The notes: a model not told the origin generated them from the letters alone. 33,783 nt of DNA from Hyphomicrobiales bacterium (GCA_028285595.1 JANQOW010000111.1:1-33783); one strand, 5' to 3'; positions 15,668-24,671 are shown, counted from the first letter of the stretch. Numbers and translations: made by a program.

Positions 15668-16504
15668 CGCGTCCGTCTGATCGGCGGGCTGTGGCTCTGG
15701 ATGTGCTGGCGCGCTACGAGGTGTCACAATCGCGGGCCTGCCGCCTAGTTGGGGTGGATCCAAAGACGGTGCGGCGCAAGGAGAAGAAGTCAGATGAGAC
15801 GGTCAGACAGCGCATGGGCGAGATTGCAGCCGAGCGCCGGCGCTTTGGCTACCGCAGGATCGGGCTGATGCTGGAACGTGAAGGGATAAAGATGAACCAC
15901 AAGAAGCTCTACAGGCTTTATCGTGAAGAAGGTCTGGCCGTGAAGCGCAGGAAGGGCCGCAAACGGGCCACCGGCACCAGGGCCCTCTGAGCGCTGGTCG
16001 TTGGATTTTGTGTCGGACGTGTTCGGGCCTGCACGCAGGTTCAGCATTCTGGCGGTGATCGACGACTACAGCCGGGAGTGTTTGGGCCTGGTGGCTGACA
16101 CATCCCTGTCCGGCGCGCGGGTGGCTCGCGAACTGGACCGGCTGATCCGGCTCTATTGCAAGCCGCAGGCCATCGTCTCCGACAACGGCACGGAACTTAC
16201 ATCCAGAGCCATCCTGGAATGGCAGAATGAGACCGGGGTGGGCTGGCATTACATTGCACCTGGCAAACCGCAGCAGAACGGTTTCGTGGAAAGCTTCATC
16301 GGACGCCTCAGGGATGAGCTGCTGAACGAGGAGATTTTTGCAAGCCTCGCTGACGCTCGGCGGGCCTTGGAGCTGTGGCGCTATGATTACAACAACATCA
16401 GACCGCACTCTGCTCTTGGAGGCGCGGCACCCTCAACCGCGCGCAGGCCGCTTGAGCTATTGAAGGCTCCACGTCCCGCGCGCTCGATCAACGCAGACAA
16501 ATGA
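15664..16504 (+). pseudogene. IS3-family transposase OrfB, frameshifted (copy B)
   Basis: The N-terminal half (ALDVLARYEVSQSRACRLVG ... [20 protein letters not shown]) ends at a TGA at 15988-15990. The catalytic half continues in another frame as [16 protein letters not shown], with the DDE core visible: D in [10 protein letters not shown] in IVSDNGTE, and E in [14 protein letters not shown]. Relatives have a short linker between RKRATGTRA and RWSLDF, so a small deletion with frameshift has joined the halves. The protein would be inactive unless the two parts cooperate. Confidence 0.82.
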
Positions 16505-16556
16505 GATATGTGGAAACAGGACTTACCTTTTGACCAAGGGACCCAAGGGGAGCATG

Positions 16557-16964
16557 TCAGTTTGTATCGACAATCTCATATGACCAATTCCCGCGGTTGC
16601 TCGGCTTATCGACTTTCATCAACACATCAGCCCGGCCCTCCCACCGGCCAGATCGAAGGGCCGCCTGAATGATGATATCTGCCCCGGCATGCATCGCGTC
16701 CAGAGTGGCATCGACCGCATCTTCGGTTATGTCCACAACGTCAATACGAATACCGTCATAACCCTCTGCCGCGAGATGTTCGAGATAAGCCTGCTCGTGG
16801 CGAAGACCTCGCTCCCGTAATGTGTCGAGAACAGGATCCCAATGGTCGGGCTTGGCAACTGACTCGGCCGCGACGGCGACGTCCATCTGAGTTAGATGCC
16901 GGCAGTTTAGATGTCCGACTAAGTCGTGGGCATTCAATATGGTAATGTTATCCGAAATCTTCAT
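16557..16964 (-). pseudogene. TM0106-type RecB-like nuclease, N-terminal fragment
   Basis: 135 codons reading leftward from ATG 16964 into the right end of IS copy B. The pattern DNITILNAHDLVGHLNCRHL, RERGLRHEQAYLEHLAAEGY, ALRSGRWEGRADVLMKVDKP and NWSYEIVDT matches the N-terminal region of TM0106-family RecB-like putative nucleases, often over 1000 residues and fused to a helicase. Only the start remains; the predicted catalytic core lies mostly in the lost part. The final DTN-stop is formed by IS sequence. The remainder is not in the window. Confidence 0.75.
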
Positions 16965-17840
16965 AGCTTCAGATTGCCTTTTACCATGTAAAGTCCAAAA
17001 TTGGACAGTTTCCGATCTTTATTGCAACTTCGCCCGCTCTTAGCGTCAAACTACATATGATCGCAAAAATTCAGCGTTTATGCAGATTTGATTTGGTGGC
17101 ATTGAGTCTCGAGAGCCCAATCTATTACAAATGTCAACTTCGGACCGTTTCGTCCAAGTGCGGAGTAAATGTAGTCCGACCTATCAGCAAATCACATGCG
17201 GAATCATGAAACTCAGTTGTTGCCTCTGCGTGGAAATCATCCTTTATGCAACGCGCGGCACTTCCGGAAATGGAGGTAGATTCACCGTACCCGCGACTCG
17301 CATAAGTGCAATTTTTCGCCGTTCGGACATTTCGAACCGGCGCAGCCCACCAAGGCGAACAGTCGCTCGGTGAGCAAAGTCTGCTTTGCTCCGAAAACGC
17401 ACCGTGGTCTCGAAGGAGAGTTCGTGCCAAACTCAGACATCCAGCAGTAGTGAAGTTTGGACGCTGGAGCATCGAATACAAGAGCTCGCGGCTCGACTTG
17501 GGAATTGTCACTCACTTTAGCTGGGCGATTTTCCTGCTCATCATCTCATTTGTTTGCATTCATCGACCTAATGCATGACAGAGCTTCTCAAAGCTTTGCG
17601 CAATGCCATTTGCAAGAATGAGCCCCCGGCAGAATTCGAGCCAGATGCTTGGGTGCCAATCAGTGGATCCGTCACCGTGCACTTAGCGAGAATCACCGCT
17701 GGAACATCAATATCCCGCAATTTACACTGCGGCCTCAATTTCTGTATGAAGCATCTGCACAAGCAACGAAAAACATTCACGCTAAAATCACGCAAAGGCG
17801 TGTCAGATCGCAAAATCTAGAGACGGTGGAGGGTAGTGTG
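16965..17840. other. Long stretch without a recognisable gene
   Basis: About 875 bases between the divergent nuclease fragment and the heme peroxidase gene. Short frames on both strands have no ribosome site and no familiar motifs; several are Cys- and Ser-rich as in translated noncoding DNA. GC is lower than in the flanking chromosome. It presumably holds the promoter of the peroxidase gene and decayed sequence. An upstream extension of the peroxidase frame (17649-17840) is judged noncoding. Confidence 0.5.
16993..17006. promoter_or_regulatory. Short palindrome upstream of the nuclease fragment
   Basis: GTCCAAAATTGGAC has perfect GTCCAA/TTGGAC arms around two bases and lies 28 bases upstream of the nuclease start. 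It could be an operator, but no regulator is suggested. Confidence 0.25.
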
Positions 17841-19625
17841 ATGCACGGGCTGAGCTATGCATTTTTAGGTTCGCGAAACAAGATTGAAAGCAACTCAGCA
17901 GAGATATTTGAAACAGACGAAGGCTTGGTGAATAGATCTTCGCATGCGACGTCGGGCCGCCGCAGACGACTGCCCAGAGGCACCCGAAACTTCCTGGATG
18001 GATTGCCATCCGCCACATTCGTTGAGCACGATTTGGGTGCCCAATCACAAGAGCTCTTAAGAAAGTTGGCGTTGCGCTTGCGCTCCAGGACCGGGTGGCC
18101 TGATAAATTGATGACTAAGGCAGGCGTTTTCGCGCAGAACAGCGAAGACAACCCGAAGATCCCAGCTGGCTACACTTACCTACTTCAGCTCATAGCGCAC
18201 GACATCATTGCCAGTTCAATTTCGTTTGGCGTGGCGCGCGGCGGAAAATTAGACATTGAAAATGCTAGATTGGTGCCGCTCTCACTAGCGACCATTTATG
18301 GCAGCGGGCCGGACACACATCCTCACGTCTATCAATTCAGTCGCATGTGTAGAGCCTCGCAAGGCAAGCTGCCGCGCACCTTCCTGCGCGTAGGCCGCTC
18401 ACGCGAGGAAGACCCAGCAGCGAATTGTCCGTTCAAGGATATAGGAAGAGGCACCGCGATCGGTGTTTCCGACACCGGGTTTAACCCAGGGGTCAACGAT
18501 CTCAACACCGAGGCCTTTCTCGCCGACCCGCGCAACGATGACCACGTTATTATCTCCCAGCTGACGTTGCTTTTTCACAAGCTGCACAACACGGTGTTGG
18601 CGACCATCGAAGACAAAAACCCGTCAGCCGCTTCCGCTGGAAGCATAGATGCCAAACTCGCGTATGAGAATTTCTTTGCGGCGCGCGCGATCGTTACTTT
18701 GATCTATCGCAAGATAGTTTTGTATGATGCCTTGGAACACCTGCTTCATCCCGCAGTTTACAAGTACTACGTCAAGGAAGAAGGCGTCCGCATTGATGGC
18801 GGGCAAGATGTTCCTCTCGAATTCGCGGTCGGGGCATTTAGGTGTGGCCATGCCATGGTCCGCGACAGCTATCAGTTCACAAAAGATAACACCCCCGAGC
18901 GGACCAAAATAGCCCTGAAGATCAGCTCTCTAAGGGTGCCGCAGGAGTTGCCCATATCAGGCAAATGGATTGTGGATTGGAACCTGTTCTTTGATACCGG
19001 GAATCCAGTACTCAATTTCAGTCAGCGTATTGGGCCAATGTTTGCAACTGCAATTGATGATAGCAGGTTGTTTCCCCCGCAGAATGAAGAGCTGGATACA
19101 CACGGTTTGCCGGTTCGTGACATTCGCAGTGCTTCAGCGGTTCCGGTTTGGTCCGTGCCTGACTTGATCGTTGCGCTGAGGGAGCACGCCAATATCCCGA
19201 ACATCGAACGTTTGTTGCACAAGTACGAAACTTACAGAGAGCCTCTGAGAAAATGGCTGATTTCCACATCGGGGAATAACGGTTCTGCAGTTGCGGGCTC
19301 ACGGATCTTGGACGATCCGCCCCTACCCTTCTTTGTTCTTTTCGAAGCCGCGTGCGTCGACCCGACGGCCACTGATGGGCTTAAGACATTCAAAGACGGC
19401 GGCCAGCACCTAGGACCGCTGGGGTCGATCATTGTCGCTGAGACAATTCTGGGTCTGTTAGACAATGCCAGTGGCAACGGAACGTTTGAGCCTCTGAAAG
19501 AGCAAATCGACGGGGTTTGCAAGGTCCTGAACTTGGATAAGTCGCTGTTTGCTGACGTGGATGAAATCCAATCTATGCCGGCGCTGCTTGATTACCTGAA
19601 GAATGAGAGTGTCATACCCGCGTAG
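17841..19625 (+). CDS. Animal-type heme peroxidase (peroxidase-cyclooxygenase family)
   Basis: 594 residues from ATG 17841, chosen for the GGTGGAGGG site before it. Distal motif QLIAHD at 116-121 (Gln116, His120), catalytic-Arg motif DPRNDDH at 229-235 (Arg231), LFHKLHN soon after, and proximal motif AFRCGHAMV at 332-340 (His337) together define the myeloperoxidase/cyclooxygenase family. In myeloperoxidase an Asp before the distal His and a Glu three residues after the Arg form ester bonds to heme; here they are Ala119 and Asp234, so heme may be non-covalent or singly linked. No clear signal peptide is seen, so the enzyme may be cytoplasmic or secreted another way. Substrate unknown. The 143-residue gene follows after 77 bases on the same strand. 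Confidence 0.88.
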   Translation: MHGLSYAFLGSRNKIESNSAEIFETDEGLVNRSSHATSGRRRRLPRGTRNFLDGLPSATFVEHDLGAQSQELLRKLALRLRSRTGWPDKLMTKAGVFAQNSEDNPKIPAGYTYLLQLIAHDIIASSISFGVARGGKLDIENARLVPLSLATIYGSGPDTHPHVYQFSRMCRASQGKLPRTFLRVGRSREEDPAANCPFKDIGRGTAIGVSDTGFNPGVNDLNTEAFLADPRNDDHVIISQLTLLFHKLHNTVLATIEDKNPSAASAGSIDAKLAYENFFAARAIVTLIYRKIVLYDALEHLLHPAVYKYYVKEEGVRIDGGQDVPLEFAVGAFRCGHAMVRDSYQFTKDNTPERTKIALKISSLRVPQELPISGKWIVDWNLFFDTGNPVLNFSQRIGPMFATAIDDSRLFPPQNEELDTHGLPVRDIRSASAVPVWSVPDLIVALREHANIPNIERLLHKYETYREPLRKWLISTSGNNGSAVAGSRILDDPPLPFFVLFEAACVDPTATDGLKTFKDGGQHLGPLGSIIVAETILGLLDNASGNGTFEPLKEQIDGVCKVLNLDKSLFADVDEIQSMPALLDYLKNESVIPA

Positions 19626-19702
19626 TCTGGAACCAGTCCTTCCATGGTGGTGGGTGCGCGCCATAGAATGGGCAACATTTTCAGCACCTTAGGAGAAGTT
19701 CA

Positions 19703-20134
19703 ATGTCTTCAACTCAAATTGGAATCTCGGATTACTCTCAGTGGGGCAAGCTGGTCAAGTCCTGGGCCACCGGGAAGAACTACTTTGCCGATGAGGGCTT
19801 CGACCCGTTTCCAGTGCCGCGCACGCTAACCGATGTTCAAGACCGCTGTAAACATGTCGGCGTGGTGCTTACATTGCCTCCGAGCGTCACAGGTCTGGCG
19901 ATGGTCGAATACAGCCCTGAAGTCCTGACAATCAAGCTACCGCCGAAGGCGATGGTCGAGCAAAGCGAGACCGAGATCGGGAATGACGGCAATCCCTATC
20001 CCATCCCTGACTTCTACGACGATTTCTACGCGACGTTCGCCAACGCGGATCCTTTGAATATTACCGACGGTGGGAAACGCATGGAGTTTCATGCCGCCCG
20101 TATCGGCGACTATTCTGTGCAGGACTGCGGCTGA
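19703..20134 (+). CDS. 143-residue protein of unknown family beside the heme peroxidase
   Basis: A good TAGGAGAA site precedes ATG 19703, and the gene follows the peroxidase in the same direction, so they are probably cotranscribed. The sequence starts MSSTQIGISDYSQWGKLVKS, has a FADEGFDPFPVPRTLTDVQD segment, a hydrophobic beta-like centre (VGVVLTLPPSVTGLAMVEY, VLTIKLPPKAMVEQSETEI), a Pro/Tyr-rich part (GNPYPIPDFYDDFYATF) and ends IGDYSVQDCG. There is no signal peptide or membrane helix. Its two Cys are near residue 49 and the penultimate position. It could be a partner or substrate of the peroxidase or of the YcaO protein. I do not recognise the family. Confidence 0.75.
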   Translation: MSSTQIGISDYSQWGKLVKSWATGKNYFADEGFDPFPVPRTLTDVQDRCKHVGVVLTLPPSVTGLAMVEYSPEVLTIKLPPKAMVEQSETEIGNDGNPYPIPDFYDDFYATFANADPLNITDGGKRMEFHAARIGDYSVQDCG

Positions 20135-20145
20135 CCCGCAAGCTC

Positions 20146-22215
20146 TCACCATTCATTGTGATGGAGACCCTCGGTCGGCGCACCAGCGCCGGCCAACCCG
20201 TCCCTCAGGCGTGACCAGTCGTCGGGCTTGGCTATGGGAAACATGGTCAAGAACCAGCGCGAGATTGATTTCTCGGTGGCTGGCGCCTCGCCTGTCCAAC
20301 GGTCACGAGCGAGCCCATAAAATCGTTCGAGCTCTTCGCTCGCCTCCTTCTTGCGGCCCTGATGATACAAAGCCGCAGCCTTGTAACCCGGAACGTTCGG
20401 GTTCACATCGGCAACTGAGTCCGCGGCATCGACGCAACCCTGGTAATCGCCGCACATAAAGCGGATCGCCACGTGATAGGACCACTGCAAGTTGCTCGGC
20501 GCCAAGGGTAGCTCAAGCGCCCGTGCGGCGATTTCCTGCGCCCGATCATACTGACCACAAAATGCTAGGCAGTTTGCCGCCGAAACCATGGTCCACGGAT
20601 CGTTGTCGTTCAACTCGTATGCCAGAGGAATATAGATCATTGCTTGCTCGTGCTGTTTCGCCATCGCATGCGACCAGCCGAGGCACAGCTGACTGCGTGA
20701 ATCTACCGGGTCAAGGCGTGCCGCTTCACGTGCGCAAGTAAGCGCCTTTTCGGTTCGGGCCGCATCGCGAAATACACCAGGCATGACGATGTGCTGCGAA
20801 TTGTAGAGTTGCGCCAGGCTGGAATAAGCAGGGGCAAAACCGGGCATGTCCTCAATTACCTGAAGAAAGTGCTCGGCAGCTTTGTTCCAGCGCTGCGGAT
20901 CGAAACTCAAGAATGTTGCCTGCCCGAGCAACCAGGCATCGAATGCTTTCAAGTCGCTGACGGAGCGATCGATAATCCCGCTCATCCGCCCCACCGAAAC
21001 GTGCACATTCAGCGCGGTTGCGATGCGCCTCACAATGATCTGCTGTGCCTGGAACCAGTTTTCAACGGAGACATCTACATTCTCGCTCCACAAATATTCG
21101 TCCGTCGATGTTTCGCGCAGCATAAGGACAAAACGGAGACTGCCGGGTCCCTCCATTGCGCTCCCATCAATCACGTACTCTGCTTTGACGGCCACTTTGG
21201 GTGGCCGCTGGCCATTGGATTTGCCAGTCTCACGCACCGCCCATTCGCGAAACCGCACCAGGCAAGCAATTAGCTCACGGCGGAAACCCTGGACCAAGTA
21301 CTGCAGTTCCGCTCGGATCCCGAGAGTGTCGAACCCTGCGACGGAAATCAGCAGCTTGGGCGGCATGCCCCGCTTGACTTCAGTCAGTGTAGATCGTGGG
21401 GGCTGCCCCTCAGACTCGAAGGACGCTTCAGCAGGGGCGGGTCCCGTCACCTCGCTCGAAGAACGCGGTTCGCCAGGGAATTGGCCGAGCTTCAACGCTG
21501 CGACAAGATTCTGAGTCGGTTCGGAGGGTTCGACCTCGTATTCCTCATCAAGGATGGTCCAGAGATCTTTGTAAGCCCCAAGCGCGCCACCAATGTCGCC
21601 CGCCAGTGCCCGGGCCTTCATCAGCTCGCGCACCGCCTCTTCATGAGTTGGGTCGAGATTGATTAGTGCCCTTGCCACCTGTTCCTTGAGCTTGCTGGGC
21701 GACGTAGCGTTGCGAAGCGTGTCTTCCATCTGCGAAGTCAGCTGGTTGCAAAGAGATTGGCGCTTTGCAAGCACCCAGACATGGAAGGCAGGGTCGATCC
21801 AATCAAGATCTGATAATAGCCGATCGGTTAGTCGGTGCCTCTGCAACAAGCGATCTGTTCGTCCGGCTTGAGCTTGCCTCTGAATTTCAATCACATCAAC
21901 ACGAATTGACTCTGGATCAAGCGCGACCGTCTGCTTGTTGGAGTGAAATCCCGAAAGGTTCATCGCGTCGAAGGCTTTTCGGATCTCACGAGTGACCTGG
22001 CGCAGTGACGCGCGCGCTTTGACCTGATCGGATTCGCTCCAAAACATGCCCACGATCCGGTCCCGCGACTCTTCGCCGGAGTCTGAAAGGGCAAGAAATC
22101 CGATCAACGCCCGCGCCTTGCGACTAGGGATTTTGAGCATTTGATGCCCGAAGCGAAGCGTAAACGTCCCGATCAAATGTACCTCGAGACGATTTGAATC
22201 CGACAAAGACTCCAT
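20146..22215 (-). CDS. SARP-type transcriptional regulator with TPR domain
   Basis: About 689 residues from ATG 22215 (a TTG at 22248 gives 11 more). An OmpR-like winged helix (LEVHLIGTFTLRFGHQML, KARALIGFLALSDSGEESRD, ASLRQVTREIRKAFDAM) is followed by a bacterial transcriptional activator domain (DPTHEEAVRELMKARALAGD, ALGAYKDLWTILDEEYEVEP). The C-terminal half resembles the TolB-like/adenylate-cyclase-associated region (SLRFVLMLRETSTDEYLWSE) and ends in TPR-like repeats (FAPAYSSLAQLYNSQH, AREAARLDPVDSRSQLCLGW). SARPs usually activate neighbouring biosynthetic genes. It converges on the 143-residue gene with an 11-base gap, and YcaO lies upstream on the same strand. Confidence 0.87.
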   Translation of the reverse strand: MESLSDSNRLEVHLIGTFTLRFGHQMLKIPSRKARALIGFLALSDSGEESRDRIVGMFWSESDQVKARASLRQVTREIRKAFDAMNLSGFHSNKQTVALDPESIRVDVIEIQRQAQAGRTDRLLQRHRLTDRLLSDLDWIDPAFHVWVLAKRQSLCNQLTSQMEDTLRNATSPSKLKEQVARALINLDPTHEEAVRELMKARALAGDIGGALGAYKDLWTILDEEYEVEPSEPTQNLVAALKLGQFPGEPRSSSEVTGPAPAEASFESEGQPPRSTLTEVKRGMPPKLLISVAGFDTLGIRAELQYLVQGFRRELIACLVRFREWAVRETGKSNGQRPPKVAVKAEYVIDGSAMEGPGSLRFVLMLRETSTDEYLWSENVDVSVENWFQAQQIIVRRIATALNVHVSVGRMSGIIDRSVSDLKAFDAWLLGQATFLSFDPQRWNKAAEHFLQVIEDMPGFAPAYSSLAQLYNSQHIVMPGVFRDAARTEKALTCAREAARLDPVDSRSQLCLGWSHAMAKQHEQAMIYIPLAYELNDNDPWTMVSAANCLAFCGQYDRAQEIAARALELPLAPSNLQWSYHVAIRFMCGDYQGCVDAADSVADVNPNVPGYKAAALYHQGRKKEASEELERFYGLARDRWTGEAPATEKSISRWFLTMFPIAKPDDWSRLRDGLAGAGAPTEGLHHNEW

Positions 22216-22405
22216 TTCGACGGAACTCGACAAAACACAACCCTTCAAGACTCGTTACTCAGCCTGCGCACTTGGCGCTCCTAAGCAGATGCTTCCAATG
22301 ACTAAGGTAATTTTTAACCCCACCCCAGCTGAACTCGAGCTTGTTTATTAAGCCAAATGAAACCCGTGATCTAGCCTTTATACAGCGCAATAAATTGACC
22401 AGGTA

Positions 22406-23686
22406 TCAGCTCAACGGTGCACCATTCGTCCACTTCTCGCCGCCACCATAGCGCTCAAATGCTAATTGTGACAGTTTAGTTGAAACCGGAGCAGGAAGAG
22501 GCAGCAGTGCGGGCGCCAACCCGTACACGACGGAGATCGAGTATTCCGGGCGGGTCAAATCGACAAAAGCCACCTCTACGCCGCTTGCTTTTAAGACAGA
22601 TAGTAGATGCTTCAATTCCAGATCCGGCTTTTGTCTCGAGATGTTTGGTGTGAGCCCGCCGGGATGCACCAACATGCAGTCTTTGGCATTCACCTTAGTG
22701 GCACGTTCCAAATGAGCTCGGTCAGCTGCAGTCAACACGCCATCGCTCTGCGCTTGACCCGCCTGCTTCTCCCTTGCCATAGCCAACTGGAGCCCGATTT
22801 CCAGCTGGCAGAGCTCGCGTACCGCAGCACCTGCCGCTTCAGATAGGGTAGTGCGAGCTGCTGTCCCGCAAGCAAAGCCCGTTCCCTGCATGTTGAACGC
22901 GACGGCGGCTACAGTCGGCACATCGACCTCGGTGGTGATGTCAAGTATCCAGGTCGAGCGGACACAACAATCTTGACGCAATCGTTGAAGCAGTTCTGTA
23001 GTTGCACTGACTGTCTCCGTTTCTAACGGAATTATGCGGCCGTTTCGACCTGCCAGCCACCAGAGATGTGCGGCATGCCGTTCAATGAGTTCAAGTAGTG
23101 CCCGTGTGGCGGCTTCCTCAAAGTTCCGCCCAGCCGCTGTACCGGTGCTGAGCGAGGTTCTTGGCTTAAGGATCCCGCTCTTGGGCGATCGTCGGAGACA
23201 CCAATCGGCGGGTACAAGAACGGAACGGGCGCTCGTACCATTGCGCCCAGAGACCCAAGCAAGCCGGGATCCTGCATCTAGCATGCCCGCGGCTTCATAT
23301 TCAGCCAGTAGGCCCTCTAAGCCGGGCGCCAAGTCGCCACGGACTTGCCGCCAATCTGCCTCACAGGCCACATCGCCCGCTCGCTCGAACTGCGAAAGGC
23401 GTTCCACACCTTCACCAACGCACGCTGCGAATGCATCTTCAATCGAGCCACCACTACCTGTTAGGCTCAATGAACACCACTCCGAGGGGCAATCGCTAGA
23501 TGCTCGGCCCTCCGCGATCCCACCCACCGTGCGCAGTCCAGGAGCCCAAAGCGAGCGCAGCAAGAATAGGCGCGGAATAAATTTAGCACAGTTCGCTATA
23601 AATGAACCATGCCTCTCCTCTACCGCCGCGAGCAGCTTCTGCCCCGGAGTGCTTTCTAGATCGATCAATAGCGGATCAGGAATCAT
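22406..23686 (-). CDS. Stand-alone YcaO-domain protein
   Basis: 426 residues from ATG 23686 (GAGGCACT precedes it). All three YcaO ATP-binding motifs are visible: GSIEDAFAACVGEGVERL (Glu92, Glu95, Arg96), SLSTGTAAGRNFEEAATRAL with LLELIERHA (Glu199, Glu202, Arg203), and GTAARTTLSEAAGAAVRELC with Gln294. YcaO enzymes activate peptide amides with ATP, making azolines, thioamides or amidines in RiPPs, or modify proteins such as ribosomal S12 and methyl-CoM reductase. No E1-like, TfuA or dehydrogenase partner is next to it. The C-terminus (LLPLPAPVS, then to NGAPLS) has a short Pro-rich part but not the terminal PxPxP of azoline synthases. Lower GC than the chromosome fits transfer with the island. 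Confidence 0.85.
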   Translation of the reverse strand: MIPDPLLIDLESTPGQKLLAAVEERHGSFIANCAKFIPRLFLLRSLWAPGLRTVGGIAEGRASSDCPSEWCSLSLTGSGGSIEDAFAACVGEGVERLSQFERAGDVACEADWRQVRGDLAPGLEGLLAEYEAAGMLDAGSRLAWVSGRNGTSARSVLVPADWCLRRSPKSGILKPRTSLSTGTAAGRNFEEAATRALLELIERHAAHLWWLAGRNGRIIPLETETVSATTELLQRLRQDCCVRSTWILDITTEVDVPTVAAVAFNMQGTGFACGTAARTTLSEAAGAAVRELCQLEIGLQLAMAREKQAGQAQSDGVLTAADRAHLERATKVNAKDCMLVHPGGLTPNISRQKPDLELKHLLSVLKASGVEVAFVDLTRPEYSISVVYGLAPALLPLPAPVSTKLSQLAFERYGGGEKWTNGAPLS

Positions 23687-24287
23687 AGTGCCTCATAGAA
23701 CTGCGACCGTGATGTTATAGCAAGGTGCGGGCAAAATGAACCGAACCGCTTTTGCACAGACGGGTAAATTTGCTCCCTGTCATAGGTTGTTCAGCGTTAT
23801 CCGAACGGACAACATATCCAAGCGCAATTCCGCTTGCTTAGATGTTGGCTCGGAGTTTGATCCAAACTTTTGGTGACGCATTATATTCGGCCGAATGGAA
23901 GTTTGCACTTGAGGAGAGGCTGTGCGTGGCTGCGCCACGACGACTGGAGCGATTGGCTGAGTGGTGCAAGATGGTTGAAAAAAGCCTGCGAGATCTTGCA
24001 ATGCGATGCTGCACTAACCTATTTCAGCGGCCAAACTGAACAAACAGCTCCCCGACGTTGATTATAGAATGGACCGACATTGTCTCGTTCAACCGCGCTC
24101 TCCTGTGAAGAAGAAGCTGTCATCGTTGCTTTGCAATGTCATTTTGTCTGCTCGGCAACTCGCTCTCGATTATTCTGCGCGTGAACTAAACTCCGACCCT
24201 AACAATACTCATTCCCGGCACTGTTTTGGATTTCTAAATTTGGTCCGACCGCCTGCACAAAGTTATCGCAAGACCTGTTGCAACATC
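23687..24287. other. 600-base gap upstream of the YcaO gene
   Basis: Low-GC sequence. Two overlapping rightward frames of about 63-65 codons (23842-24061) and a leftward TTG-started frame (24001-23780) exist, but none has a convincing ribosome site, a double-Gly or similar leader cleavage motif, or a Cys/Ser/Thr-rich core. I cannot name any of them as a precursor peptide. Confidence 0.5.
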
Positions 24288-24671
24288 TCACTTTGAGATC
24301 GTGCGACCTAAGCCTTCAATTAGATCAGCACCTGCATATCCAGCGACTATGATGCTCGCGATAAACGGACCTTTGATGTCATTCACGTTCATCCCACGAA
24401 TCGCCTCCGCTCCTGATCCTAAGAAAAGCGTTGGTCCTGATGTGCCCAAAGCGGCCGGCATGCCGACAGCGGCGCCAATGACCAAACTCGCGAATATGCG
24501 CCAAGGATCACGAGCTTCCCCGATAGCTGCCTTGTCACCGGACTGCTTCTTGCCCAGCTTAATCAAGCCTACGCCAACACGGACAAATTGTCCGAAAGTG
24601 CCGAACATCAAGCCCAGTCCTGCCAGTTGCATCCAATCGCCAGCGGTCATTGTGATTTGATCTGCGGCCAT
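24288..24671 (-). CDS. Small inner-membrane protein of unknown function
   Basis: 127 residues with a strong AGGAGG before ATG 24671. Hydrophobic segments: WMQLAGLGLMFGTFGQFVRV near residue 13, FASLVIGAAVGMPAALGTSG near residue 60, and GPFIASIIVAGYAGADLIEG near residue 103, with a basic loop (KLGKKQSGDK) between the first two. Two to three membrane spans are likely. It starts 35 bases after the stop of the outer-membrane protein fragment on the same strand, so the two formed an operon. Not recognised. Confidence 0.7.
   Translation of the reverse strand: MAADQITMTAGDWMQLAGLGLMFGTFGQFVRVGVGLIKLGKKQSGDKAAIGEARDPWRIFASLVIGAAVGMPAALGTSGPTLFLGSGAEAIRGMNVNDIKGPFIASIIVAGYAGADLIEGLGRTISK

Larger units (their letters stand above)
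15340..16559 (+). mobile_element. IS3-family element with both ends (copy B, about 1220 bp)
   Basis: Left end TGACCTGCCCCCCAG at 15340; right end, read inward on the other strand, TGACATGCTCCCC ending at 16559. These are imperfect inverted repeats. It carries orfA and a disrupted orfB. No target duplication is seen (GTCCC to the left, GTTTG to the right), and the two flanks come from unrelated genes, so a deletion or recombination followed insertion. Confidence 0.8.

Noticed and set aside
15335-16564. Target-site duplication around IS copy B
   Set aside because: The flanks GTCCC and GTTTG do not match, so no duplication can be claimed.
17131-17515. Several 60-125-codon frames between the nuclease fragment and the peroxidase
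   Set aside because: They overlap on both strands, lack ribosome sites and show no recognisable motifs.
17649-17840. Upstream extension of the heme peroxidase protein
   Set aside because: No ribosome site at the earlier start and no conserved sequence, while ATG 17841 follows a good GGTGGAGGG site.
23780-24061. Short ORFs upstream of YcaO as RiPP precursor peptides
   Set aside because: No convincing ribosome sites, no leader/core cleavage motif and no Cys/Ser/Thr-rich core; one begins with TTG.
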